From: Pseudomonadaceae bacterium UBA836
GTDB lineage: Bacteria; Pseudomonadota; Gammaproteobacteria; Pseudomonadales; Pseudomonadaceae
Assembly (NCBI GenBank): GCA_002296055.1
Contig: DBHE01000167.1
Span: 1-33,443 of the forward strand
Direction of reading: 5' to 3'
Length of the DNA: 33,443 nucleotides
Below are positions 8,963 through 16,617 of the stretch, piece after piece. The notes beneath the pieces are model-generated. The model did not search any database. It was not told the origin of the DNA and worked only from the letters and a program-made list of their open reading frames with translations. Within the stretch, counting starts at the first letter, position 1. Every line of letters begins with the position of its first letter. Both the position numbers and the translations under genes were made by a program.

Positions 8963-11554
8963 ATGAGCCAGACAAGCGACGCCAATGATCTGAATACCGA
9001 GCTTGAAGACCTTGTTGCAACCAGCGACACCGGAGCCCGCAAACCAACAGGCGCCGCGCGCAAGTTGCTGCTAAGCGTTGCTGCAGCCTGGTCCGTGTTC
9101 CAACTTTGGATCGCCTCACCCTTGCCTTTCATGCTGGGCTTTGGGGTGTTCAACAGCACCGAGTCGCGCTCTATCCACCTGGCATTCGCCGTGTTCCTCG
9201 GCTTTATGGCCTACCCCGCGTTCAAGCGCTCACCCCGCGAGTACATCCCCATCATTGACTGGGTGTTGGCGCTGGTGGCCGCGTTTTGCGCCGCGTATCT
9301 CTATATTTTCTATACCGACCTGGCTGCGAGGCCGGGCCGTCCGATTACCCAGGATGTCATCGTCGCCGTTATCGGCCTGGTGCTGCTGCTGGAAGCAACC
9401 CGCCGTGCCCTAGGGCCGCCACTGATGATCGTGGCCCTGGTGTTTATTGTCTATTCCATGGCCGGCCCCTGGATGCCGGGCATCCTGGCCCACCGTGGCG
9501 TCAGCCTTGAAGCGCTTATCAACCACCAGTGGCTGACCACCCAGGGCGTATTCGGGATCGCGCTGGGCGTGTCCACCAGTTTTGTATTCCTGTTTGTGTT
9601 ATTTGGCTCGCTGCTCGACAAGGCCGGTGCCGGCAACTATTTCATCAAGGTCGCCTTTTCGCTGCTGGGTCACTATCGCGGCGGCCCGGCCAAGGCAGCG
9701 GTGGTGGCCTCCGGCATGACCGGGCTGATTTCCGGGTCGTCCATCGCCAACACCGTGACCACCGGCACCTTCACCATTCCGATGATGAAACGGGTTGGCT
9801 TTTCTGCCGAGAAGGCCGGCGCGGTCGAAGTGGCCTCCTCGGTCAACGGCCAGATCATGCCGCCAGTGATGGGCGCTGCCGCCTTCTTGATGGTTGAGTA
9901 CGTCGGCATTTCTTACGTCGAGGTGATCAAACATGCCTTTTTACCCGCACTGATCTCCTATATCGCGCTGGTGTACATCGTCCACCTGGAAGCGGTAAAA
10001 GCCGGCATGCAGGGCTTGCAAAGCAGCAATCCGCCGCGCCCGCTGCTGCGCAAGGTACTCGGCTTTATGACCGGGCTAATCCTGCTGATGGCACTATCCT
10101 TCGCGGTTTATTACGGCCTGGGCTGGCTCAAGCCTCTGCTGGGCGACGCCGCTGGCTGGGTGATCGGCGCGGCACTGGGCGCGGTGTACCTCGGCCTGTT
10201 GAAGGTGGGCTCGCGCTACCCTGAACTGGAAATGGACGAGCCCGATGCACCGGTGGTCAGCCTGCCGCAAACCAGGCCCACGGTCATGTCCGGGCTGCAC
10301 TTTATTCTGCCGGTGATCGTGCTGATCTGGTGTCTGATGGTAGAGCGCCTGTCCCCCGGTCTCTCCGCCTTCTGGGCGACCGTGCTGATGATCGTCATCA
10401 TCATTACCCAGCGCCCGCTGATGGCGCTGTTCCGTGGTCAGGGTGAGGCCGGCGCCGCCGTCATTAAGGGCCTGGATGACCTTTGGCAGGGCCTGATAGC
10501 AGGCGCGCGCAACATGATCGGTATCGGCATCGCCACCGCGACGGCCGGCATCATCGTTGGCGCCGTCTCTCAGACCGGTGTCGGTCTGGTGCTGGCTGAC
10601 CTGGTCGAAATCCTGTCGATGGGCAATCTGCTGCTGATGCTGGTGCTGACCGCCATCCTCAGCCTGATTCTGGGCATGGGCCTGCCGACCACCGCCAACT
10701 ACATCGTGGTGTCGGCGCTGCTGGCACCGGTAATCGTCACTCTGGGCCAGCAAAGCGGTCTGCTGGTGCCGCTGATTGCCGTACACCTGTTCGTGTTCTA
10801 TTTCGGCATCATGGCAGACGTTACCCCGCCCGTCGGCCTGGCTTCCTTTGCTGCGGCGGCGGTGTCAGGTGGCGATCCGATCCGCACCGGCTTTCAAGCG
10901 TTCTACTACAGCCTGCGGACGGCGGCTCTGCCCTTCCTGTTTATCTTCAACACCGATCTGCTGCTGATTGATGTGGACTTTATGCATGGCTTGCTGATCT
11001 TTGCCGTCGCGACGCTGGCTATGCTGATCTTTGCCGCCGCGACCCAGGGCTGGCTGGTCGTCAGGAGTCGCTGGTATGAGAGCATTCTCCTGTTGCTGGT
11101 CGCCTTTACCCTGTTCCGCCCCGGTTTCTGGATGGATATGGTGCACGACCCCTACCGCAGCGTGCCGCCCGCCCAGCTGGAGCAAGCGCTGGGGCGTGTC
11201 GATGAAGGCAGTAACCTGCGCATTCAGGTCAATGGCGAAGACGACATCGGCCAGCCACGTACATTTTTCGTACTGGTGCCGGTGCCCGATGGAGAAACCG
11301 GCAGCGAGCGCCTGGACAAGCTCGGCCTACTGCTGATGCAAGACGGCGATCGTACGCTGGTGGATATGGTCACCTACGGCAGCCCGGCGGCCGATATGGG
11401 CTTCGACTTTGATCAGGAAATTGTGGAAATCCTTGCCCCGGTAGACCGCTGGGCCAAGGAGTGGATGTGGATCCCCGGCATCGCCGTATTCCTGCTGGTG
11501 ATTGGACTGCAATGGCGCCGGCGCCCCGCCGCCGCCTCAAGCGCGAGGGCCTGA
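8963..11554 (+). CDS. TRAP transporter fused permease (DctQ-DctM) with C-terminal DUF3394
   Basis: This 863-residue multi-span inner-membrane protein fuses the small (DctQ-like, about residues 30-190) and large (DctM-like) TRAP subunits, as is usual for TAXI-type systems. DctM motifs include GLISGSSIANTVTTGTFTIP (about 252-271), GQIMPPVMGAAAFL, ILGMGLPTTANYIVVSALLAP and ADVTPPVGLASFAAAA. After the transport core, two further helices flank a soluble region of about 100 residues (from YRSVPPAQLEQALG to EILAPVDRW), matching the DUF3394 extension known from some TRAP permeases. It imports a solute delivered by the TAXI receptor using an ion gradient. The start is ATG 8963, with AGGAG twelve bases upstream. 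The universal stress gene begins two bases after its stop, so they form an operon. Confidence 0.95.
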   Translation: MSQTSDANDLNTELEDLVATSDTGARKPTGAARKLLLSVAAAWSVFQLWIASPLPFMLGFGVFNSTESRSIHLAFAVFLGFMAYPAFKRSPREYIPIIDWVLALVAAFCAAYLYIFYTDLAARPGRPITQDVIVAVIGLVLLLEATRRALGPPLMIVALVFIVYSMAGPWMPGILAHRGVSLEALINHQWLTTQGVFGIALGVSTSFVFLFVLFGSLLDKAGAGNYFIKVAFSLLGHYRGGPAKAAVVASGMTGLISGSSIANTVTTGTFTIPMMKRVGFSAEKAGAVEVASSVNGQIMPPVMGAAAFLMVEYVGISYVEVIKHAFLPALISYIALVYIVHLEAVKAGMQGLQSSNPPRPLLRKVLGFMTGLILLMALSFAVYYGLGWLKPLLGDAAGWVIGAALGAVYLGLLKVGSRYPELEMDEPDAPVVSLPQTRPTVMSGLHFILPVIVLIWCLMVERLSPGLSAFWATVLMIVIIITQRPLMALFRGQGEAGAAVIKGLDDLWQGLIAGARNMIGIGIATATAGIIVGAVSQTGVGLVLADLVEILSMGNLLLMLVLTAILSLILGMGLPTTANYIVVSALLAPVIVTLGQQSGLLVPLIAVHLFVFYFGIMADVTPPVGLASFAAAAVSGGDPIRTGFQAFYYSLRTAALPFLFIFNTDLLLIDVDFMHGLLIFAVATLAMLIFAAATQGWLVVRSRWYESILLLLVAFTLFRPGFWMDMVHDPYRSVPPAQLEQALGRVDEGSNLRIQVNGEDDIGQPRTFFVLVPVPDGETGSERLDKLGLLLMQDGDRTLVDMVTYGSPAADMGFDFDQEIVEILAPVDRWAKEWMWIPGIAVFLLVIGLQWRRRPAAASSARA

Positions 11555-11556
11555 GC

Positions 11557-11985
11557 ATGTACAACAAGATCCTGCTGCCGATCGACCTAAATCACAAACA
11601 GTCGTGGGACAAGGCCCTGCCCACGGCGCTCAACTTCTGCCAGACCTACGACGCCTCGCTGCATATTGTCACGGTACTGCCTGACTTTGGCCTGCCATTG
11701 GTGGGCGGTTTCTTTCCGCGTGAATACGCGGACAAGGCCAAGAAAACCATCAGCGCCAACCTCAAAGCATTTGTTGCCGAGCACGTGCCCAAGGGCGTCA
11801 AGGTGCAGCGCATCGTGGCCGACGGCAAGGCCTACGAGGCTATTCTGCGCGTGGCCAAGAAGGTGGATGTAGACTTGATTGTTATGGCATCACACAAGCG
11901 CAAACGGCTGGAAGACTACCTGCTGGGCACCAACGCGCTGCGCGTCGTGCAGCAATCTCGGCGCTCGGTCATGATTGTGCGCTGA
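11557..11985 (+). CDS. universal stress protein, TeaD-like, linked to the TRAP transporter
   Basis: This 142-residue UspA-fold cytoplasmic protein begins MYNKILLPIDLNH, the beta1 strand with the Asp that contacts ATP. It ends with SRRSVMIVR, the typical last strand. The usual ATP signature G-2x-G-9x-G-(S/T) is only partly kept: the first half reads MASHKRKRLEDY without the two glycines, while LLGTNA is retained. Sitting two bases after a TRAP permease recalls TeaD of Halomonas, an ATP-binding regulator of the TeaABC ectoine transporter. A role in modulating this transporter is therefore inferred. The start was set at ATG 11557, just past the permease stop, not the in-frame ATG at 11461 inside the permease gene. 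Confidence 0.9.
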   Translation: MYNKILLPIDLNHKQSWDKALPTALNFCQTYDASLHIVTVLPDFGLPLVGGFFPREYADKAKKTISANLKAFVAEHVPKGVKVQRIVADGKAYEAILRVAKKVDVDLIVMASHKRKRLEDYLLGTNALRVVQQSRRSVMIVR

Positions 11986-12017
11986 GCTCCGGCGCTGTGA
12001 TCAGTCATCCCAAACCG

Positions 12018-12034
12018 CTGGCACAAAATCTGCT
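12018..12034 (+). promoter_or_regulatory. sigma-54 (RpoN) promoter for nasA
   Basis: CTGGCACAAAATCTGCT matches the -24/-12 consensus, with invariant GG (12020-12021) and GC (12032-12033) ten bases apart. The predicted transcript start is about 12044-12045, giving a leader of roughly 150 nt. No convincing NtrC dyad was found in the short upstream space. Confidence 0.75.
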
Positions 12035-12047
12035 TGTTTTCAGGTAA

Positions 12048-12087
12048 GCGGCCTCATCGAAAGGCCGCCACATGGACAACGGCGTCT
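12048..12087 (+). promoter_or_regulatory. probable ANTAR (NasT) dual-hairpin antitermination element in nasA leader
   Basis: Hairpin 1 has a 7-bp stem (12048-12054 with 12062-12068) and loop CATCGAA. Hairpin 2 pairs GGAC (12074-12077) with GTCT (12084-12087) around the hexaloop AACGGC, which has the A1 and G4 expected of ANTAR-protein targets. A five-base linker separates the two. Hairpin 2 overlaps the 5' arm of the downstream terminator, so only one of them can form. The hairpin 1 loop is seven bases, one more than the classical motif. Confidence 0.55.
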
Positions 12088-12132
12088 CCTCCAGCCCGAC
12101 TCAGGTCGGCCGCTGGCGGCGGCGCTTTTTTT
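12081..12132 (+). terminator. leader terminator upstream of nasA
   Basis: A long, imperfect GC-rich hairpin has its core stem CCGAC/GTCGG around TCAG (12096-12109), extended outward with CCAG/CTGG and GC-rich pairs. Seven U residues follow at 12126-12132. It lies between the sigma-54 promoter and the nasA start, the layout of an attenuator. Confidence 0.65.
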
Positions 12133-12194
12133 ATGCCTGAATTAGAGCCAGGGCACGCCACACAGGCGCTCCAGGGTTCTCAGAGGAACACCGC

Positions 12195-13406
12195 ATGAAC
12201 ACCAGCTTCTGGAAAGCCGGCCACACGCCGACCCTGTTTTCAGCCTTTTTGTACTTCGACCTGAGCTTTATGGTGTGGTACCTGCTTGGCCCTCTCGCGG
12301 TGCAGATTGCCACCGATCTGGAATTAAGCGCACAGCAACGGGGCATCATGGTCGCCACCCCGATCCTCGCCGGCGCCCTGCTGCGCCTGGTACTGGGCTT
12401 TATGGCCGACCGGCTGTCGCCCAAAACAGCAGGCATCATTGGCCAGGTGGTAGTAATCCTCACGCTGCTGGTGGCGTGGCAGCTGGGCATCAGCAGTTAT
12501 GAACACACCCTGCTGCTGGGCCTGGGTCTGGGCTTTGCCGGCGCCTCGTTCGCCGTGGCGCTACCGCTGGCCTCGCAATGGTACCCGCCAGAACATCAGG
12601 GCAAGGCCATGGGTATTGCCGGCGCCGGCAACTCTGGCACCGTCATGGCTGCGGTCTTCGCGCCGGGGCTTGCACACCTGTTTGGCTGGCAGAACGTGTT
12701 TGGCCTGGCCTTGATTCCGCTTGGCATCGCGCTGATCGTGTTTATGCTGCTCGCCCGCAATGCACCCAGCCGCCCGGCCCCCAAAGCGCTGGCGGACTAT
12801 GCCCGCGCACTACGTGACGTCGACAGCTGGTGGTTCATGTTCTTCTACAGCGTCACCTTTGGCGGCTTTATCGGCCTGGCCAGCGCCCTGCCCGGCTACT
12901 TCAGTGATCAGTACGGCCTCAACCCGGTGACCGCCGGCTACTACACCGCCGCCTGCGTGATGGCCGGCAGCCTGATGCGCCCACTCGGCGGCGCGCTGGC
13001 TGACCGTATCGGCGGTATCCGCGCCCTGCTGTACATGTATGGCATCGCCGCAGCGTGCATCGCCATTGTCGGCTTTAACCTGCCCAGCTCCTGGGCTGCA
13101 TTGGCTTTCTTCGTGGCCGCCATGCTTGGCCTGGGCACCGGTAACGGCGCTGTCTTCCAACTGGTGCCACAACGTTTCTTCCGCGAGATCGGCGTGATGA
13201 CCGGACTCATCGGCATGGCGGGCGGCGTGGGCGGCTTTATCCTGGCCGCAGGCCTGGGCGCCATCAAACAGCACTCTGGCGATTATCAGCTCGGGCTCTG
13301 GCTGTTTGCCTCGCTGGGTCTGCTGGCTTGGTTTGGTCTGTACAACGTCAAACGCCGCTGGCGCACCACTTGGGGCGCGTCCAGTATGACCGCAGCCCGA
13401 GTCTGA
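12195..13406 (+). CDS. nasA: nitrate/nitrite transporter (NNP family, MFS)
   Basis: This 403-residue, roughly 12-helix major facilitator protein imports nitrate across the inner membrane for assimilation. The MFS A-motif-like segment GFMADRLSPKTAG is near residue 70. Nitrate-signature-like glycine/asparagine stretches are visible at about 142-158 (AGAGNSGTVMAAVFAPG) and 311-327 (GLGTGNGAVFQLVPQRF). The short central loop fits NasA/NarK1-type porters rather than the fused NarK1-NarK2. The start is ATG 12195, with GAGG about eight bases upstream. It is the first gene of the nitrate locus, behind a sigma-54 promoter and a terminator-bearing leader, and the kinase/phosphatase gene follows after 4 bp. 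In Pseudomonas aeruginosa the homologous transporter sits in the same position. Confidence 0.92.
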   Translation: MNTSFWKAGHTPTLFSAFLYFDLSFMVWYLLGPLAVQIATDLELSAQQRGIMVATPILAGALLRLVLGFMADRLSPKTAGIIGQVVVILTLLVAWQLGISSYEHTLLLGLGLGFAGASFAVALPLASQWYPPEHQGKAMGIAGAGNSGTVMAAVFAPGLAHLFGWQNVFGLALIPLGIALIVFMLLARNAPSRPAPKALADYARALRDVDSWWFMFFYSVTFGGFIGLASALPGYFSDQYGLNPVTAGYYTAACVMAGSLMRPLGGALADRIGGIRALLYMYGIAAACIAIVGFNLPSSWAALAFFVAAMLGLGTGNGAVFQLVPQRFFREIGVMTGLIGMAGGVGGFILAAGLGAIKQHSGDYQLGLWLFASLGLLAWFGLYNVKRRWRTTWGASSMTAARV

Positions 13407-13410
13407 CAGC

Positions 13411-15078
13411 ATGACGCTGCAACTGAGCATCTGCGAGGCAAGCGATAAGGGCCCACGGCAGGAAAATCAGGACGCCCTGCGCGTCGTCACCCCGGTGCCT
13501 CAGCTAGCCACCAGCAAGGGCCATCTCCTCGCAGTTGCTGACGGTGTCAGCCAATGTGCAGACGGTGCATTGGCTGCCCAGGCCACGGTGCAGGCCCTGG
13601 CCCTGGACTACTACTCCACACCGGAAACCTGGGCCATCCCACAGGCACTGGACAAGCTGCTGACCGCGCACAACCGCTGGCTTCGCGCCAACGGCGGCGG
13701 GCAGCCGCTGCTGACCACATTGACGGCCCTGATCCTGCGCGGTCGCCGTTATTGTCTGGCGCACGTCGGTGATTGTCGGGCCTACCTTCTGCGCGAAGGC
13801 AAATTGCGGCAACTGACCAGCGAGCACGTGTGGGAGCATCCAGGTATGGATCATGTGCTCAAGCGCGCCATGGGGCTGGATGAGCACCTGCTGATGGATT
13901 ACAGCGATGGAGCCCTACACTTGGGAGACCAGTTCCTGATTGTCAGCGATGGCGTTTGGGCTGTGCTTACAGACGCCGACATTCAGGCCAGCCTGCAGAA
14001 GCATCCCTTCGAGCAACAGTGTCAGCGCCTGCTGGAGCTGGCCTGGCAACGCGGCAGTCAGGATAACGCCAGCGCCCTACTGGTACGGGTCGATGCCTTG
14101 CCAGACAGCACCCTGGGTGAAGCACTCGCGCCACTTGATGAGCGAGCCCTGCCGCCGCGCCTGCAGGCCGGACAGCCCTTTGAAGGCTGGGATGTCGTGA
14201 GCCTCAGAGGCGAGACCCGCCAATCGATGATCTACCGGGTGCGCGACCCACTGCAGCAAACCTGGCTGCTAAAGACGCTACCCGCCTCCCTGCACGACGA
14301 TGAGCACGCGCGCCAGGCGCTGGTGCTGGAAGAGTGGTTCATGCAGCGCGTAGCCGGCGACTTCACTCCGGAACTGCACCCGCTCCCACAACGCCGGCAC
14401 CTGTACTACGTGATGCGCGAGCACCCGGGCCAGACCCTCGAAGCACGCAAGCGGCAACACGGGCTGATGAGCATTGCAGCCTGCAGAACACTGGCGACCC
14501 AGCTCTTGCGCGCTGTGGGTAAACTGCACCAGCGCAACTTGATCCACTGTGACATCAAGCCGGAAAACCTGCTGCTGGGCGATGATGAACGCCTTCGGCT
14601 ACTGGACTTTGGGCTCTGCTACTGCCCCGGCTTATCCGCCGGCGACAGCATCAGCGCGGCCGGCACGCCCAGCTACATGGCGCCAGAAACGCTTGCCGGT
14701 GCAACGCCAACCCCAGCGCAGGACATCTACGCCTGCGGCGTTACCCTCTATTATTTGCTGACCGGACACTACCCCTACGGCGAAGTCGAAGCCTTCCAAC
14801 GGCCGCGCTTCCATCAACCTACACCAGCCAGCCGCTACCGCCCGGACATCCCACCCTGGCTAGACGATCTGCTATTGCGCGCTGTCGCCAGAGAACCGGC
14901 CCAGCGTATAGAAACGGCCGAGCAGTGGCTGCTGGAAATGGAGCAAGGCGAACAACGCCCGCTGCTCGTCCGCAGCCAACCGCTGCTGGAGCGCAATCCG
15001 CTGGCATTCTGGCGCTGGCTGGCGGCCGCATCGCTGACCGCCAACTTGGTGCTGTTGGTGCAATGGCTCGCGCCCTGA
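13411..15078 (+). CDS. bifunctional PP2C-type phosphatase / serine-threonine kinase in nitrate operon
   Basis: This 555-residue protein has two signalling domains. Residues 1 to about 225 form a PP2C phosphatase with metal-site aspartates Asp21 (RQENQDA), Asp44 (VADGVSQ), Asp180 (IVSDGVW) and Asp218 (GSQDNAS). Residues about 265-520 form a Hanks-type kinase with VAIK-type Lys288 (LLKTLP), catalytic HCDIKPENLLL (Asp381) and DFG (Asp399), plus GTPSYMAPE and DIYACGVTLYYLLTG. The glycine-rich loop is degenerate. The C-terminus ends in one predicted membrane helix (about 535-553), so the protein is probably anchored with both domains in the cytoplasm. It starts 4 bp after nasA. A homologous kinase gene lies between nasA and nirB in P. 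aeruginosa; its substrate is, to my knowledge, not established. Confidence 0.92.
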   Translation: MTLQLSICEASDKGPRQENQDALRVVTPVPQLATSKGHLLAVADGVSQCADGALAAQATVQALALDYYSTPETWAIPQALDKLLTAHNRWLRANGGGQPLLTTLTALILRGRRYCLAHVGDCRAYLLREGKLRQLTSEHVWEHPGMDHVLKRAMGLDEHLLMDYSDGALHLGDQFLIVSDGVWAVLTDADIQASLQKHPFEQQCQRLLELAWQRGSQDNASALLVRVDALPDSTLGEALAPLDERALPPRLQAGQPFEGWDVVSLRGETRQSMIYRVRDPLQQTWLLKTLPASLHDDEHARQALVLEEWFMQRVAGDFTPELHPLPQRRHLYYVMREHPGQTLEARKRQHGLMSIAACRTLATQLLRAVGKLHQRNLIHCDIKPENLLLGDDERLRLLDFGLCYCPGLSAGDSISAAGTPSYMAPETLAGATPTPAQDIYACGVTLYYLLTGHYPYGEVEAFQRPRFHQPTPASRYRPDIPPWLDDLLLRAVAREPAQRIETAEQWLLEMEQGEQRPLLVRSQPLLERNPLAFWRWLAAASLTANLVLLVQWLAP

Positions 15079-15167
15079 GTAACGAGCCCGCACTAAATGC
15101 CCCACCGCAGTGCGTGACGCCACATGATTGGGCAAAAATACGTTAAGCCTTTCTTATAAAACGCACT

Positions 15168-15180
15168 CAACCATATGATT
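15168..15180 (-). promoter_or_regulatory. possible IHF site upstream of second sigma-54 promoter
   Basis: Read on the minus strand, AATCATATGGTTG matches the IHF consensus WATCARNNNNTTR with one mismatch. It lies in a strikingly AT-rich stretch (15133-15199) just upstream of a sigma-54 promoter, where IHF commonly bends DNA. This is a weak call from one site. Confidence 0.25.
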
Positions 15181-15197
15181 TAAATATAAAAATACTT

Positions 15198-15214
15198 TTG
15201 GCACGCCGCCTGCA
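15198..15214 (+). promoter_or_regulatory. sigma-54 (RpoN) promoter for the nitrate reductase genes
   Basis: TTGGCACGCCGCCTGCA is a near-perfect -24/-12 element, with GG at 15200-15201 and GC at 15212-15213 spaced by ten bases. The expected transcript start is near 15224, leaving a leader of about 125 nt before the FAD-subunit gene. Confidence 0.82.
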
Positions 15215-15275
15215 TTGAACACCGCAACAACAGGCGGTCAGCTTAACGATTAGCACCGTCTCACATGGTTTTTCC

Positions 15276-15289
15276 GGACAAAGGCGTCC
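15276..15289 (+). promoter_or_regulatory. probable ANTAR (NasT) antiterminator hairpin
   Basis: GGAC (15276-15279) pairs with GTCC (15286-15289) around hexaloop AAAGGC, with A1 and G4 as in NasR/NasT targets. The 13-base element GGACAAAGGCGTC differs by one base from the one in the nasA leader. Its 3' half is the 5' arm of the terminator at 15280-15320, so the two are mutually exclusive. The partner hairpin 1 is not clear here; candidates are 15221-15238 and 15255-15269. Confidence 0.55.
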
Positions 15290-15320
15290 CTGCTGCTCAC
15301 GCGGCGGGGACGCCTTTTTT
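15280..15320 (+). terminator. leader terminator (attenuator) upstream of FAD subunit gene
   Basis: An 11-bp perfect stem (15280-15290 with 15307-15317) is extended by an inner GCTGC/GCGGC helix around TCAC and followed by a U-run ending at 15320. It sits after the sigma-54 promoter and before the start codon, so it should block expression unless antiterminated. Confidence 0.85.
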
Positions 15321-15348
15321 GTTTTCCGCCCTCAGGGAGCGCCACACG

Positions 15349-16617
15349 ATGCGAAAACTGAAACTGGTGCTGATCGGCAATGGTATGGCAGGCATTCGCA
15401 CCCTCGAAGAGCTGCTGCAGCTAGCGCCTGATCTGTACGACATCACGGTCTTCGGCGCCGAACCTCACCCCAACTACAACCGCATCATGCTGTCGCCCGT
15501 ATTGGCCGGCGAGCAGGACTTCAATGACATCGTACTGAACGACCTTAACTGGTACCGCGAGCACAACATCACCTTGCACCTGGGCAAGCGAGTAACGCGT
15601 ATCAATCGTGCCGCGCGCAAGGTTATTGCCGAAGACGGCACTGAGGCAGAGTACGACCGCCTGCTGCTGGCCACGGGCTCCAACCCTTTTATCCTCCCCG
15701 TGCCTGGGAACGACCTGCACGGCGTCATCGGTTACCGCGATATCAGCAACACCCAACAGATGATGAAAACCGCGCAGACCCATCGCCACGCGGTGGTGAT
15801 CGGTGGTGGCCTACTGGGCCTGGAAGCGGCCAACGGTCTGCGTCAGCGCGGCATGGAGGTCACCGTTGTCCACGTTGGCAAATGGCTGCTGGACCGCCAA
15901 CTGGATGAAACCGCTGGCCAACTGCTGCAGCAGGCGCTAGAGGCGCGAGGCATCCATTTTGCGCTTCAGCACCATACCGAGCGGCTACTGGGCGATAGCA
16001 CAGGCCGTGTCTGTGCTGTCGCCTTCAAGCATGGCGAACAGATTCCTGCCGACCTGGTGGTTATGGCTGCCGGCATCCGCCCAGCCACCGATATCGCGGC
16101 CGACGCCGGGTTAGCCTGTGATCGCGGCATTCTGGTCGACGACACACTGCAAACCTTCGATCCGCGCGTGTACGCCATCGGCGAATGCGCGCAACACCGT
16201 GGTGTGGCCTATGGGCTGGTAGCACCGCTGTTCGAGCAGGCCAAGGTTTGCGCCAACCACCTGGCGATGTTGGGCTACGGCCGCTATCTGGGCTCAGTCA
16301 CCTCGACCAAACTCAAGGTAACCGGCATTGACCTGTTCTCAGCCGGGGACTTTATGGGTGACGACAGCTGCGACATCGTCACCCTACGCGACCCGCAGAG
16401 CGGCAGTTACCGCAAACTCGTGATTCGCGATGATGTGCTGGTTGGCGCCTGCCTGTACGGCGATACCCGCGACGGCAGTTGGTACTTCGACCTGGTGCGC
16501 AGTGCTCAGCGCATTGGCGCGCAGCGCGACCTGCTGATGTTCGGCCAAACCCTCGCTACTAGCGCACTTGAGCCTCAGCCACAGACTCCGCAGCCTGAGC
16601 AGAGGCTGGCGTCATGA
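15349..16617 (+). CDS. assimilatory nitrate reductase FAD/NADH electron-transfer subunit (NirB N-terminus-like)
   Basis: This 422-residue pyridine-nucleotide-disulphide oxidoreductase-fold flavoprotein has an FAD Rossmann motif IGNGMAG at residues 9-15, an NAD(P)H motif VIGGGLLGLEAA near 150-161, and the second FAD motif VYAIGECA near 275-282. It aligns by eye with the first ~420 residues of NirB (for example YDRLLLATGSNPFI and STKLKVTGIDLFSAGD). It stops before the [2Fe-2S], [4Fe-4S] and siroheme domains, so it cannot reduce nitrite alone. It corresponds to the small NADH-oxidising nitrate reductase subunit (Klebsiella NasC, Bacillus NasB); because names conflict no symbol is given. The start was set at ATG 15349, with GGGAG nine bases upstream; an in-frame ATG at 15265 lies inside the leader. 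The nitrate reductase gene overlaps its end by 4 bp. Confidence 0.9.
   Translation: MRKLKLVLIGNGMAGIRTLEELLQLAPDLYDITVFGAEPHPNYNRIMLSPVLAGEQDFNDIVLNDLNWYREHNITLHLGKRVTRINRAARKVIAEDGTEAEYDRLLLATGSNPFILPVPGNDLHGVIGYRDISNTQQMMKTAQTHRHAVVIGGGLLGLEAANGLRQRGMEVTVVHVGKWLLDRQLDETAGQLLQQALEARGIHFALQHHTERLLGDSTGRVCAVAFKHGEQIPADLVVMAAGIRPATDIAADAGLACDRGILVDDTLQTFDPRVYAIGECAQHRGVAYGLVAPLFEQAKVCANHLAMLGYGRYLGSVTSTKLKVTGIDLFSAGDFMGDDSCDIVTLRDPQSGSYRKLVIRDDVLVGACLYGDTRDGSWYFDLVRSAQRIGAQRDLLMFGQTLATSALEPQPQTPQPEQRLAS

Noticed and set aside
10094..10786. Long open frame (230 codons) on the minus strand inside the TRAP permease gene
   Set aside because: Its translation is rich in Gln/His/Asp with no family resemblance, and it lies wholly antisense to a clear membrane protein. 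It is a GC-codon shadow.
11935..11962. GCAC...GTGC pair near the end of the universal stress gene, considered as an NtrC enhancer for nasA
   Set aside because: It has the wrong spacing and lies inside a coding sequence with no further match to the consensus.
15090..15113. GCAC and GTGC inverted half-sites upstream of the second sigma-54 promoter, considered as an NtrC site
   Set aside because: The halves are 16 bases apart instead of the 7 expected for the NtrC dyad. No consensus TGCACC-N5-GGTGCA was found nearby.
15221..15238. Hairpin ACCGC/GCGGT as hairpin 1 of the second ANTAR leader
   Set aside because: The loop is eight bases without the A1/G4 pattern, and the predicted transcript start falls within its 5' arm, so it is left unassigned.
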